Below are positions 1 to 13,037 of a stretch of DNA of 64,000 bases, in pieces. The stretch covers positions 8,432,001 through 8,496,000 of the forward strand of contig NC_087092.1 in NCBI RefSeq assembly GCF_963855985.1, read 5' to 3'. The DNA is from Ostrinia nubilalis. Taxonomy: Eukaryota > Arthropoda > Insecta > Lepidoptera > Crambidae. Positions within the stretch are counted from its first letter, which is position 1, and each line of letters begins with the position of its first letter. The translations under genes were made by a program, and so were the position numbers. The notes below the pieces were generated by a model that was not told the DNA's origin, ran no database searches, and worked only from the letters and a program-made list of their open reading frames with translations.

Positions 1-248
1 TATTTAGTTTTCTAATTAGAGAGTTATTATAACCCAAATATTGGGCACAAACGAAATTACCTAAAGAGTAGTACCTAATTAATTATGCAAAATTACATTA
101 GGGTTAAAACCCTTTTCTCATAGACGCAAAAAAATCAAAAGTAAGAGCATGAAAAAATTGTAATTTTAAATATCTAGCTATAGTGTAGGAACACTGCTTT
201 GTGAAAAATAAGAAAATACTTTTACGAATAAAAGCATTTTGTAGCGAC

Positions 249-1109
249 TAGGGTTTCTGCTCGAGCCTTCTCGAACTCGAGAAAACTCGAGAAATTTGGC
301 TTCACTCGAGACGAGAAAAAAATTACCGGAGCTCGAGAATTCTCGAGTTTCGATTTTGAAGCTTTAATAGTCTTGAAAGCCTGTTTTCTTAGACAAAAGT
401 AAGTTTTTAATTATTTAATAGGTTAACGTTGCTTTTAGACTGGCCTAGTCTTCCTTTTTTAACTGATTTGATTTGCAATTAATGATCTCAATCGAAACTA
501 AGTAATAATGTTTACCTACGAGTATGCTATACCTATTTATTATGTATGTATGTTTAACTCTGACTGATTTAAAGACCGAAAAATTTATTAACTGTCTGTT
601 AGGTTAGGTACTCGTGCCTCCTCGTAAAGTTTATTCAAGTCGTTATCCTAAAGAAATTTAAAAAAATATTAAAAAGTGTTTTTTTTTGTTTATAAAAAAA
701 AAAACTATTTATCGTAATTTTGCTATTTGGACTTGTGTCCTTTGGAAAACAAGTAATTCAATTGTAGCTCCAGATTTTTTATTGTTATTTATCCTTAAAG
801 TACACGCGACTTTATGACTTTTGTTCCTTTAGTTAATAACTAAGTTATGATTATTAGTTAATATTAATTATGGAAGAAGATTTCATTTTTTGTTTGTTTT
901 CTTACCAAAATAAGTGGTACTAAATTCTAATATTGATTGTTGTGCATTAAAGTAGGTATATTAGATTAAAAAACCTGTGTTTTTATTAAATTTCAACCGA
1001 TTTCAACAGTTTTAATTTAAAGACTCGAGACCCGAGAAAACTCGAGACTTTCGCCTCGAGAATTCCCGAAACTCGAGAAAAAAAATAGGTCGAGAAATCA
1101 GAAACCCTA
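249..1109. mobile_element. Non-autonomous hAT-like element with CTCGAG-rich ends
   Basis: The ends are a perfect 11-bp inverted repeat (TAGGGTTTCTG at 249-259, its complement at 1099-1109). They are flanked by a perfect 8-bp direct repeat, GTAGCGAC, at 241-248 and 1110-1117. An 8-bp duplication is typical of hAT transposons. About 100 bp inside each end is crowded with CTCGAG or TCGAG palindromes; the centre is AT-rich with no coding potential. No transposase is present, so it would need one in trans. The superfamily call rests on target-site length and terminal form only. Confidence 0.85.
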
Positions 1110-1117
1110 GTAGCGAC

Positions 1118-2240
1118 TGAGGCAGGTACTTGACTATCGACGTTTGGCTGGAGTACCTAGTAGCGATACTCGGCGTCATGTACCTACCTAGGTACTAGTG
1201 AAATACATGCACTGCCATGTGGCAATCTGTTTGCCTGTGGTTCGAGCTAAATTGGCGGTTAAACACTTTGACGATCTAACCAAGCCAAGCTATTGTGTCG
1301 AATAGCTCGTTTTACGCGTCATTTTTACTTACAGTAACAGATTTATTGGTGTTGGATTATTTGATGATGTGAAATGACTTCGTAAAAGTTTATTAAAATA
1401 ACTGGATATTTGGGTAGGTACGTTAAAAGTATGTCATTACTAATTAAGTAATTAAACGCTTAATCTAATCTAACCTAATGTTTTGTACCATTTTGAGGAT
1501 GTTTATTATTAACATCGTCAAAATTAAACAAAACAAATAAGCTACAAATTAACTAACTTATGAACATTCCAATTAAGAAATACCACTGAAGCCGTCTGTA
1601 GACAGGAGCGGCAACAATATCATTATATTGGAGCTGGAAACCCGTTCGTTCGGAACATTCAATTTATTGATCAATAACGAAGTAACACTGAGCGGGCCGC
1701 TTAAAACAATGTGGACAATTAACAGGAGAGCCCGTTATTTTCCAAATGGACGGGGTGGCGTCGAACGCAGCGGAGAGGCTCGCGATGGAACGGGATAGCC
1801 CCGCAATCACAATGCAACGGTCTCTATGCACCAAAGACTATAATTCATTTCTTTACAGAAGTTCCGCTGAGATAAAAATATACAATATTTTATCCATTGA
1901 ACTAATTACTTACCTAAAATCTCTTTGTCTTAACCAAAAGATATAGCATTATATGCATGAAAAGTTATGAGAGTCTTGATTTTATTCTGGTAAACTCTAC
2001 ACACAGTGCTCTTCTTGATGGGGTGTGTCATCATCATTTATTATCACAGACATAAGATATTATTTACTGTTAATCCATTGATCACAATGAGAAATAAGTT
2101 CTTGGCCTGCTCATCCTAGGAAGCCTTTTCCAGTGGGTACTGGTAACTAAACCTTGTCCGAGAGGTCCTTTTTTGCCTACACGTCCTAAGCCAGGTTTTC
2201 CGCTTTTCACCGCGGACGTATCTGTGTACTCGACGCGCGG
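1118..2240. other. AT-rich intergenic DNA, nothing recognised
   Basis: No gene, RNA or clear repeat is seen here. A short open frame at 1746-1946 has no recognisable similarity and is treated as chance. Confidence 0.5.
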
Positions 2241-2248
2241 TCATTCTC

Positions 2249-4160
2249 CGGATCTGGATTATTTTGTTGATTACCCCGACCTTTTTTATTTTTTAATTTA
2301 GAGTAAGTTTAGGTAAAACATTTCAAAATAGACATTATTACGAGCATATTTTTTATATTGGCCCATCTGTAGCAAGCAGGAATAAAAAGTTATGCGACAT
2401 CAAAATTTTCATGGTCGGGGTAATCAAAGTTGGGGGTCAGAGTAATCAAAAATAAAACAAAATATTTTATTTTCTAAGGTTTTTTTTAAGTTATGGTAAA
2501 ATAAATGTTATTATAACTAGCCATTTGTTATTTTGATGTATAAACGACAATATTGTAAAGTTTCAACAAAATCTGTTAAGTAGTTGTTGCGTAAAAGAGT
2601 AAAAAACATACATATACATTATACATATAATATTAGTGACTCAATGTCCTATGTCTCCTATATGGGACAGAAGGCGTCCACAACAGTCCTACATCGCATT
2701 CGGTCTTGAGCTTCGTGTTTGATCTCGCTCCAAGTCTTAACAGTGCGCCGCTATGTTTTTTTGGCGCGACCATGTTTGCATTTTCCCTGGGGGTTCCAAT
2801 CTAGAGCCTGCTTGGGGATGTGATCGGGGTCCCTTCGGAGAGTGTGGCCGATCCAGTTCCACTTGCAGCGTTTATTCTGCTGAAAGATCGGTATTTCGTG
2901 GAAGCGTTCCAAAAGTTCGTCGTTTGAAGATTTTGGAGAATTCGGTGAAGACAGCGGCTGAAGAAGATCTGCAGCTGGTGCGAGATAACCTTAGTGACCT
3001 TCCACGTTTCACGTCCATAGAGCAGAACTGGTTTGACGTTGGACCCGAATATTTTGATCTTGCTTGGGTCAATTTCCGTGACTGCCATACGGCTCGAAGT
3101 TGTGCGAAGGTAGCTCTGGCCTTGGCAATGTGCGAAGTGATGTCCTCTTCGGTACCTCCAGGCTCTGAAACGATGCTCCCGAGGTAAGTGAAATTGTGGA
3201 CTCGTTGGACATCCTCTGCACCAACGGTGTGCAATTCCTCACTCCAGATCGCATCGCTTGGGTCTTCCGGTACTGATACCCTTGCTTTACCCTTTTTTCG
3301 GCACAATAATTAGAAGCCCCTTATGCCAGTCGTCTGGGAGTTCCTCTTCCATCCAGATGTTTTCAAAGACAGGTGTCAGGACGTTAACGGCGGAGTTGAC
3401 ATCGGCTTACAGCATTTCAGCGGTGATAAGGTCGAGTCCAGGGGTCTTGCCAATTTTGAGGGATAATATTATGTATTAATAGGAGATAGGATTTCATTTT
3501 AGTAAAGGGTAATTTTGCTTATTAAACGTTATTTAGTTAATCATTCATTAGTAAAATTACAGTATTATTGATTACTCGGTGACAAAAGTCGGGGTAATCA
3601 AGGTCGGGGTAGTCAAAAAATTAAGGTTTATCCTGAGCCCTGCCCAATCTGTAAGTTGAATCCCATATGTTTTAATACACAAAAATGCGGTTACATGGAC
3701 CATTATTCCTGTACATTCTCAAGAACTTTCCATGTAAAGAAACCTAAAAAAACAGGATAGAGTAAATCAATCGTGCACTGAACCAAGGTCGGGGTAATCA
3801 TATTATTATCTCGATAACTCCGAAATCCTGCGAAGAGTTGCATTACCGATCACCTCGGCACGCAGGCCACCACTAAAGGTTCACGGGGGAGGATAGAGCT
3901 CGTTTCTAAATTGCGTAGCTAGGGACGTAGGCGCACATTAGTGACGTGTCGGGGTAATCACGGTTAACGCCCGGACACAACTTCAAATAGTTATTTTACA
4001 AAACCTTTTAGTCATATAGTTATATCGTATTTAATTTATCAATGTTTATTTAATCAGTAATCGATTACATAAGCATTGAAAGCAGTAATAATAACGGATT
4101 AATTTATACGAGCAAATTTGTTCTGAAATCGGGAGCGCGGACACGTCGTGGTAATCAATT
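2249..4160. repeat. Cluster of GTCGGGGTAATCA-type motifs
   Basis: A 13-base motif, GTCGGGGTAATCA or a near variant, recurs at 2413, 3588, 3787 and 3948. Weaker forms occur near 2436, 3603 and 4145, and one inverted copy lies at 2268-2281. Spacing is irregular (about 12 to 1150 bp), so this is not a simple tandem repeat. A decayed LINE sits in the middle of the cluster. It may be the remains of an unidentified interspersed element; function unknown. Confidence 0.5.
2649..3470 (-). pseudogene. Decayed RTE-type LINE reverse transcriptase
   Basis: Read on the minus strand, pieces of a non-LTR reverse transcriptase appear in different frames. First comes a stretch resembling the pre-finger region (TPGLDLITAEM, then a KKGKA segment), then the thumb part (VHNFTYLGSIVSEPGG, about 3200-3060), then VKPVLLYGRETW (about 3040-3000), and last a C-terminal tail near 2650-2740. 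The catalytic palm segment is missing and frameshifts separate the pieces, so it is a dead internally deleted copy. The family resembles RTE elements. Confidence 0.75.
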
Positions 4161-4727
4161 TTTGACGACTTACGATTTTTTTTAAATTACTTAATTAACT
4201 ATTATTAACTATCTCTGTGGTTTAACAACAAGAACCAAAGTTATACTATTAGATAAAAATATTTGTTACTAAAATATTATGATATTCGGGTACTTTTTGG
4301 CCCCGGACACGTGATTTTCTTGGCCGGTGGAATGACCCGCTATTGCTTCGCCTAAACTTCAAGGCAATGCATTGAAAAGAGCCATGCCGTGCGGGAAAGG
4401 CCTATTCAAAACCTCTTTGTATGTTTCTTGACCGGGCTCAACATTCATTGAACATTGCTACCTATATACCCACGCAATGTGAATAGAGATTTCCTCCTGG
4501 AGGCATTGTAAAAAAGGCATTTTAATAACAATTAGTTTTATAGTTACTCGTATTAGTAGCGATCACCCTGCTACTGAAATAATTTTCAGTATTTCATTTT
4601 TAATATTTTATAGGTACTCTTTGAATTCGATAAGTGTTTTAAATCAAGGTATGATCGTAGGAGCCTTAATTAATAGAAGTAAAAGATGTATAATTAAGTA
4701 AGTTATAATTTTACTATACTCGTAGGT

Positions 4728-6350
4728 CATCATCATCATCATTTCAGCCACAGGACGTCCACTGCTGAACATAGGCCTCCCCCAATGCTTTCCATGTTGA
4801 TCGATTGGTAGCGGCCTGCGTCCAGCGCTTCCCTGCTACCTTTACGATGTCGTCGGTCCACCTTGTAGGTGGACGTCCCACGCTGCGTTTTCCGGTACGC
4901 GGCCTCCATTCCAGAACCTTTCTGCCCCATCGGCCGTCAGTTCTGCGTACTATGTGCCCTGCCCATTGCCACTTCAGCTTGCTAATACGTCGGGCTATGT
5001 CAGCGACTTTGGTTCGTTTACGGATCTCTTCATTTCTAATTCGATCTCGCAAAGAAACACCAAGCATAGCCCTCTCCATAGCACGCTGTGCAACTTTGAG
5101 CTTCTGTATAAGGCCTATAGTGAGAGGCCACGTTTCCGAGCCATAAGTTATCACTGGTAACACACATTGGTTATACACTCTAGTCTTCAGGCATTGAGGT
5201 AATTTGGACGAAAAGATGTTGCGTAGTTTCCCGAACGCTGCCCAGCCGAGTTGGATTCGACGATTGACCTCCTTCTCGAAATTGGACCTACCTAGCTGAA
5301 TCGTTTGTCCGAGGTAGACATACTTGTCGACAATCTCGAGAATTGAGCTCCCAACTGAAACTGGGTAGGGCGTAACATGGACATTCGACATAAGCTTCGT
5401 TTTGTCCATGTTCATCCTCAGGCCTACCTGTTGGGAAACTCGATTAAGGTCTTCGAGCATTGTGCCAAGATCTTCCAACGATTCTGCCATGACCACAATA
5501 TCGTCGGCAAACCGAAGGTGAGTGATGTACTCGCCATTAATGTTTATGCCGAATCCTTTCCATTCCAGGAGTTTGAAAGCGTCTTCCAATGCAGCGGTGA
5601 ACAGTTTCGGAGATATAACATCTCCCTGCCTAACGCCTCGCTGCAGTGGAATCGCCCTCGTGCTCTGCTCCTGTACTCGGACCGACATGGTGGCGTTTTT
5701 GTACAAGCACTTCAGCACCTCGATATACCGATAGTCAATACGGCACCGCTGGAGAGATTGTAACACTGCCCAAGTCTCAATCGAATCGAAGGCCTTCTCA
5801 TAGTCCACGAACGCCAAGCATAGTGGCAAGTTATACTCCTCAGTCTTCTGTATAACCTGCCGCAGCGTATGGATGTGGTCTATGGTACTATAACCTTTTC
5901 GGAATCCGGCTTGTTCGGGAGGCTGGAAGTCATCGAACCTACGCGCGAGACGGTTCGTGATGACTCTCGAAAACAGTTTGTAGACATGACTCAGAAGCGA
6001 GATGGGTCTGTAATTCTTCAGCAAGGTCTTATCACCTTTCTTGAAGAAGAGCACCACCACGCTTCTGTTCCATGCCTCTGGCGTAGTTCCCTGGAGTAGG
6101 ACGGAGTTAAAGAGTCTCTGAAGGACTTTCAGTATCGGTGTTCCACCCGCATTCAGAAGCTCCGATGTTATTCCGTCATCACCCGGTTTGCTTTGGCCTT
6201 GTTGTTCTTTAGCTGTTTGAGAGCCATCCTAATCTCGTATAGGCTGATGTCCGGGATATCTTCGGTATAGTGTCGAGTTAGCTTAGCTCTTGGATCTGAA
6301 GTTGAGCTATCAACGGGTTTGGTGACTCGTAGGTACTGACCTTAATATAC
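4728..6350 (-). mobile_element. 5'-truncated RTE-type LINE with near-intact RT domain
   Basis: A 438-codon frame (6060-4744) encodes most of a non-LTR reverse transcriptase. It has GFRKGYSTIDHIHTL, AFVDYEKAFDS, RQGDVISPKLF, the catalytic [10 protein letters not shown] motif, a FTYLG-like turn ([20 protein letters not shown]), and a C-terminal WQWAGHIVRRTDGRWGRKVL region. Similar sequence continues upstream to about 6350 in other frames, so frameshifts and 5' truncation have removed the endonuclease. The stop is followed after two bases by an (ATG)n tail at 4743-4728, the very short 3' end expected of RTE elements. It is not expected to be autonomous. Confidence 0.9.
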
Positions 6351-8350
6351 TTGTTAAGTTTTATATTAAAAGCACACGTTTTCATGTTTTGTTTTAATGA
6401 AAGGAGTAAATGGAAAGTATTAATAAATGGTTATATTTTGGTAAATTCCGACATGGTTGGTTTTTCATCCTCGAATTACAGATGAGCTTAAAATAACGCT
6501 CGCTGAAAAACTGAAATCCGACATCGGTAGTTCAAAATGTTTATTTTTTCGCAGTAAATATGCGTGTTTTTTCGAAAACTGAAAATATTTTTTTTTTCGA
6601 CTCTTTTATTATTGTAACCCGTGTACGAATTCCTATTAATTCCAAATACTCTTCGCTCCGGTGTATTTGTAATGCGAATTTTACTGTCACAAATTTTACT
6701 GTCTAGGCATTCAGTCGCTAGGTACATCCAATTTCCTATTTAAAATTTATAACAAATTCACCAATCTAATTTTTAATTTTAAAGCACCTACTGACGAGAT
6801 ACGCCACATCTGCTACCGAACCTCAATTTCTGTACACCATTGTCAATGTCATCAATCTATACGATTGAATTGTACAATATGGAATGCTTTACTTATAAAC
6901 CATCACACCAATCTCAATCTCCCAGTTATACACACTCCTATATCTACCTAGTATGTAAGTAATGGGATTAGCCCATTTACTTTAAAAAAACTTAATAATT
7001 TCATAAATAGGTACTTAGAGTTAATTATGCACACACAAGTTTGTGTTAACACACAAACAGGCGCACGCGCATTCATTACAAAATCATTATTTAGTTCTAG
7101 GTACTCGTAGTACTCGAAAATGTCACTGTACTTGGCATAAATAAACCTCAAATACAAACATACGTAGGTTTCAAGTTAAATAAGTAATAACAAAAGAGAC
7201 TTCCCTATTGTCTAGACATATCGATCGCGTTTTAAACAATACCTATCAAGACATCATATTATCAACAAAATTGCGACTGAAATTGTGGCTAAATGGTGAT
7301 TTATTAGCACAAAGCTTTGTCAACCTCGCGGCCAATCGGCATTGCCATCGGTATAACAAGCTGGATACATGCATTATGTATGGTATATTGGAGGCTTTGG
7401 TCACAGTAACGACAAAAGCCCCGTGATGACAATGTGAATTCGCAGGAACAATGCTGCTTTTGAATTTGGGGACATTTTCTTCTTGTTTCAATATTGGTAT
7501 TCAAATGGTGATTATGAGTATGAGTATAGAATAATATAAGAATAGACCTCTTTATTCGACCTTAATACAAAGCTCACACCAAAATTTTTGTCTTGGGGGT
7601 TGAAGTCGCTATACTGCTACGAGACTACGATTGTCTACGACGACCGACTACGACAATGCTGAAAATTGGGAGTACTACTAGGCTCTTATTTATCAAGTCT
7701 ATTCTACTTTAAGTCTTTCGATACATTACTACAGCAAACCATACAACATCAAGAGAGAAAAAAACTTAAGAATTATGAGGTGATTGAGGTGGTGCTTAAG
7801 TACTCACAGCGTGTAGCTTTTAATCAAAGCTCGGAGAAGGGACTTAGGAATGTTAGTGCAGGCTTAAGTAAAGACACTGGATGCTCAAAATTGCCGGTTA
7901 TCTTCAACGACTCCCTTTATCATTGTCGGGACCCAACTAAATTGCACGACTGTCCCTCTTCGAAAGTACTAACTAAGACAAAAATTATTCCTTTGCCGCA
8001 CCGCATCGCACCGCACAGTAGCTAATTAAAAAAAAAGATAAACTTTCAGTAGGTACTAACATTTGAAACTCTTGATAGAGATAGGTAGTTACAAAGCGCA
8101 GGATAGATACAAACTCTTGTTCCCAGCTGCAACTCCTGTGTAGCCAGGATCTACAGCTTGACCCGCAATAAAGTCCCAATAACACAGCGAAGGCCAAGTT
8201 TATCCCACGGGAAAGCAATTTCTCAGCCACTCTCTCACACACGGTTATAGGATGTAAGCATCCTAAACTTTATATGAGAGAAAATATCTTGCTAACAGTT
8301 TATTATTTCATATGGAAAATTGATATTAACAAGTAATTATTAACTGGAAC
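6351..8350. other. AT-rich intergenic DNA, nothing recognised
   Basis: Only short open frames without recognisable domains are present, including 7666-8025 (119 codons), which has no supporting family signature. No RNA gene is seen. Confidence 0.5.
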
Positions 8351-8357
8351 TTGAATG

Positions 8358-8423
8358 AAATCCTTGGGGGAGGCCTTTGTCCAGCAGTGGACGTCTTTCG
8401 GCTAAAACGAACGAACGAACGAA
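8358..8423 (+). repeat. RTE LINE 3'-end fragment with (GAAC)n tail
   Basis: The C-terminal codons of the same RTE family ([17 protein letters not shown]) run into a GGCT(A/G)AAA end. A tail of AACG/GAAC repeats follows immediately. Only about 60 bp of the element is left. Confidence 0.8.
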
Positions 8424-10200
8424 TTATTAACATTTCGTAAGTTAAATCAAAGAATAAGTTCGAGTCGTCACGGGACGATAAGAACTTACATCACGAGTTA
8501 ATTGACCTAGATATGGAATAAAGTTGAATTGGAACTAAGTATAATTATGTCAGCATTCTTGATTAAGTCACGATCACACATGGATTGCGGTATTGTTTGT
8601 GTGTATTGTGGAGTTATCAAGTAGAGAGAGATTTAATTACTTGGCAGGCTTCAGGCCGCGCCGCGTCGATCTGCACCGCCGGCCGAACACAATCCGACTT
8701 CGTTACATACGAGTATCAACAATGCAACACCGCTACCTACGGACTATTAATTCCGCTTGATTGCAACTCAACCCTACTACGTGCACGGTAAGATTTATAT
8801 TCGTTCGGTCTAATTAATTCAATTCAACAAAATAATATTGTGGAAACGCCGTGTTCTGAATAAGAAGATCTAAACACTAAGAGCGAGTTCCATTAACAGA
8901 TAAAAAATCAAAAAGGAAATGGAGAGATAATTATTATGCTCCTTATTCATTCCGAGTAACTGAATAACTCTTTTTATTTCATGCTCTTTTGATACAGTTC
9001 ATTTACTTAAAAAACTAATCAATATACTTTACTTACATAAATAAATAATCCTTCCTATTTATTTTATAAGAATGACGACCGTATTTGGATATTTTTCGTA
9101 TTTGTCAATTCACTTTTAAATGTGTGGCGGAGAGAAAGTTCAATCGAGACGGGAGTGCACGCAGCTATTTCATGTTACAGAAATACACACAGAATTCGTG
9201 ATACCAAATATTCGAATGTGATTCTTTTTCATCTCTGAAATTGTAACAAAGATAGGACATAGCATGATGTATTTTTATTACAGGGTAAACCATGAAATAT
9301 GAACAAAGTTCAAAGGTAGGCAGCAATAAAATAATAATCATGTTCCTATTTCAGGCCGTCCCATAACACTGTCCCTTCCTCGTATGAATGAGAGGTACGA
9401 GCTCCGGGAAAAGCAATGCTGTTAGAAGGATTTTGTGACCCCTGTTGCGAATTGGAGCGATTGTCTATGTTTAAACTTTACTATTCATCCCCGTCACTGC
9501 GACCCAACCAGCAGCATATCAAATTACGCACGTGTATAGATACGTATATGTGATTAATACGACGAGCAATTAAGTAAGCTGAGGCTAATTAAGATAATAT
9601 TGCCAGTAAAAAGCTAACCAACCGTATAGATTACTTGGTTAGATAATTCCTGTTACAGACAAACAGTAATGAAGTTACTGATTACTTACCTTTGAAGTTC
9701 TTTTGCCATTAAGCATTACTTAGAAAGTCTCTGAAATATCCATTTCAGCTAAAATCTTTTCTTAAGCTTTGAAACAAAATATGAAGTATGTTTACGCTGC
9801 AAAGTATAACCAAATTCCATTTGTTTACCTTACTCTCCATCGTAAATTAATTGAGTAACGACACTTTCCCGCCCATGAAGCGGGCCGGAGAGAGCTGTCA
9901 ATTATTTAGGATCCTAATGATCTGCACATAATTAATTCATCCCATTATAACTCAGGGGAACGAAAATAAAATGCTGAAACAGAAATTCACCACAGGCTGC
10001 TAAAAAATAAACAGAGTATTATCGTGACTAAGTTTACTCACCATGGTAATCGAACTCGAAACACGAAATTACAGCAACAGGTTGCTTACTTAATAAAGTT
10101 GAAAGTTTTATTAGGCAGCTGTCCAAATCTGGAGGAGCGATTAATGTGGGTGCAGAAATCAATTAGGCGTTTGTTGACATACCTTTAACCGGTCGGGAAA
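8424..10200. other. AT-rich intergenic DNA, nothing recognised
   Basis: No conserved coding sequence or clear repeat is visible. A 68-codon frame at 8585-8791 is not recognised. Confidence 0.45.
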
Positions 10201-10450
10201 GTTGACTCAGTGCGAGTGTAGTGGTTGCGCGTGGCGCGTGGTCGGTGATCGGCGCGCGTCGAGGGCGGGCGGTTGCAGCCTGGGCGAGCGGCGCGGCGTG
10301 GCTCCGCGGCGGCACTACCGCTCCGCCGCCGCCCACCGCCTTCGCCGCCCCACGCGCCTACGAATTCCTTGCTGTGATTAATCGCCGAGCCACCTGCGGA
10401 GCCTTTATACCGCTAATGTGTTCTGTTACTGCAAACAATTTTGAATAACA
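10195..10450 (+). promoter_or_regulatory. CpG-rich island with arthropod-type initiator
   Basis: A sharply GC/CpG-rich block stands out from AT-rich surroundings. Near its left end, about 10204-10213, is GACTCAGTGCG, which fits the arthropod initiator TCAGT. A 75-codon frame starts at 10221 but is compositionally GC-driven and matches nothing I recognise. It could be the first exon or promoter of a gene or non-coding RNA whose other exons were not found. Confidence 0.3.
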
Positions 10451-11496
10451 ATACGAGCCAGGCACCACTGAACCCGTTGGGAGACGCGCCTCTTTCAGAC
10501 GACTGACACCTGTGACTCTTTGTTTACTTCCAATCCCTAACTCTTTATTGTACAAGTTACTCTCTTCGAAAATGATTTTGCAGTTTTAAAGTTTTTCTAT
10601 TATACACAAACTTTGTTATGAGCGTATTTCTATTTCAGCTCAAACTGAAACTTTCTATAACTGTTAGTCTAACTAGTCGTAGTTTGCTCGTTAAAATGTT
10701 TAATCAGCTGCTAACTTTAGTTATTGCATTATTTTCAATGGACATTTTATAAAGTTTTATGAGTGCTTTGTCTGAAAAAATATTTTTATGGGACAAAATC
10801 TACAAAGTGCTCTGTTAATAGTTACTCCTAATTATAATTAATTCATGAAGACAGTGATTACGTAACAAACTTTTCTACGTTGTAATTCTAAGAGCTTTTA
10901 AGGAGTTGTGACGTAAACTACCTCCAGGCACAACAATTTGTTAAACAGTGCCCTGTCAAAGTTTGCCTGCTCTGTTCAAAGCTGAACTTACGAGCTCGGC
11001 AGGCGTCCAACACCTAGCGCCCTAACACGTCTTCGCTCCGACCCGTTTACATTATAGCACCAACACATTATATGTTATGTTATTGTAAGTACCTATTTGA
11101 GACAACATTCATCCTAGCTACTGATATTGAAACCTTTACACTTAGCCTCCTCTACTAAACCAACAACAGGACCCATATACCTATATTTTACATAAAACAG
11201 CACCATGACTGATTGATTGACATTTACTAACTGACAGACAACACACAGAAAGATTCCCTGAGTACCCTAGGGATACACCATGAGAAGGGGTTTCTGCAAA
11301 TTTTATCTCTTAAGAGGTATATTCTTCACCCTACTAGAGACGACTTTGAAAGGTTTTAGGTAAATACTCGTATATTCAGGTAAGTACGCAAAAAAATCCG
11401 TTTTTTACTAAAGCCAATTTAATTAATCATTTTTTATATTAATTTCTTAACTAAAGGTAATTAGTAGGTATTATAGTAATTTATACAGTCTGATAA

Positions 11497-11617
11497 GGAA
11501 ATCTGAGGAAGGCGCTGGATGCAGGGCCAGGTTGTTACCAACCGTGCGATATGGAAGTCATTGAGGGAGGCTTATGTTCAGTGCACGTCCTGTGGCTGAA
11601 ATGATGATGATGATGAT
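11497..11617 (+). repeat. RTE LINE 3'-end fragment with (ATG)n tail
   Basis: About 120 bp matches the complement of the LINE end at 4728-4850, with GGATGCAGG, then ACGTCCTGTGGCTGAA, then ATGATGATGATGATG. It is a heavily 5'-truncated insertion. Confidence 0.8.
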
Positions 11618-12913
11618 ACAGTCGCCGTTTTATAGTAGAAAAAACATACTTATCGGTCTACTAATTTGGCCAGGAACAACTATAGTGGCACAACTACAAC
11701 TAGAATAGTATTTAACTGGTACAAATTAAGTACCTACTAAAGTTATATTAGCCAGCTACTTATTCATATTTTTGATATTTTTCCGAATTTAGCCAATCTT
11801 ATTCTGGTGGCCCAATTTACTTCCCTGATGTAAAATAAACCTCGAGGGACAAACAATCCCCCTTATGAGCTGTCGAACTGATAACGTGGATATACTTTTT
11901 ACGAGATTCGGGAAAATTGAATTTCCCAACAAAATATTTGTGAGTGACGCTAATGTATGCATTAACATTCGCCGATGATTCGATAATCATAAATCATCGG
12001 TGACACCAGTTAGGCAACATCTTACTTTAAGGTTAAAATGGATGATTTGTTATTAGTAATAGTTACCTACCTACACTAAGTACCTATACAATTTACTAAA
12101 AGCTTTTGATGTGCTGAAAGCTTTGATTGCGATCAATCTCCAGTAAAATCAAGAAAATAAGTAACTACCTTCATTTAATGAGGAAAATTTTAAGTCCTAC
12201 CTATTTTCTAGAACTGTTCCCATTTCTGAGAAATTGTAAATGTTCTATTTTATCGTTGTGTTGAAAAGGTTTCAAGTAAAGTGCATTTTAGAAGTATTCC
12301 TTTGTCTAGGAAAATACCTTCATATTTCACCATGTACGGAAGACTCCTAGGTAAGATGCAGTTGTAAGTACCTAGTTGCATAGTTTATGAAGTAAGTTTC
12401 ACATTTGAAATAAAATGTGCGAATCGAAATACAAGTTCGCTTTCGTAAAAAGGGGTGTTTGCCTTTGTAAAACAAGACTTCTGATGAAAGTTAATCCCTT
12501 AATAAAGTCAGATGAGAATTCCTGGCTCCATTCACAGAAACGAGCGGGCGTAGGCGTTATACCGAATGGACTGCACTATCATTATATATTTACACCATGA
12601 TCAAAAAGGGTTTGCCCAACAGTACTTATCTACACACGAATACAAAGCCGCTTAAAGTATTATCTTAAAATTATTTCTATTTATTTTAACTAGTTATTAT
12701 ATTAAGAGTAATAAAGTTCCCTAAAAGTTAACCACAGAGTAAAGAATCTCTACTCATTATATTGTGGTTAAACCCTTTCCTAATAGATAACTCTGGTAGA
12801 ATAAGTACTTAAGTAAGAAAGAAAGAAAGAAAAAATGTTTATTCAGTATCATCGTAAGTACTTATAAATTAATAGCAGTTCCCTGAACATTGTTATTCTG
12901 TACCTGAACTTAC

Positions 12914-13037
12914 TAAGGCTGGGTTGCACCATCTTACTTTAACTTTGACAAACGTTAAAAATCTGTCAAACTCCATACAAAATACACCGGTTATCGTCAT
13001 AGTTACGGTCAAAGTTAGGTGGTGCAACTCAGCCTTA
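12914..13037. mobile_element. MITE, copy 1 (TAAGGCTGGGTTGCACC ends)
   Basis: An approximately 124-bp element has inverted ends: TAAGGCTGGGTTGCACC on the left and its near-complement GGTGCAACTCAGCCTTA on the right. Most of it folds on itself. A second copy lies at 16041-16160. Confidence 0.75.

Noticed and set aside
2753..3187. 144-codon plus-strand frame
   Set aside because: It is antisense to a decayed RTE reverse transcriptase and has no similarity of its own.
7666..8025. 119-codon frame as a gene
   Set aside because: No domain, no recognisable composition and no splice or start context; consistent with chance.
10221..10448. 75-codon GC-rich frame
   Set aside because: Ala/Arg/Pro-rich composition is driven by the CpG island; no evidence of translation.
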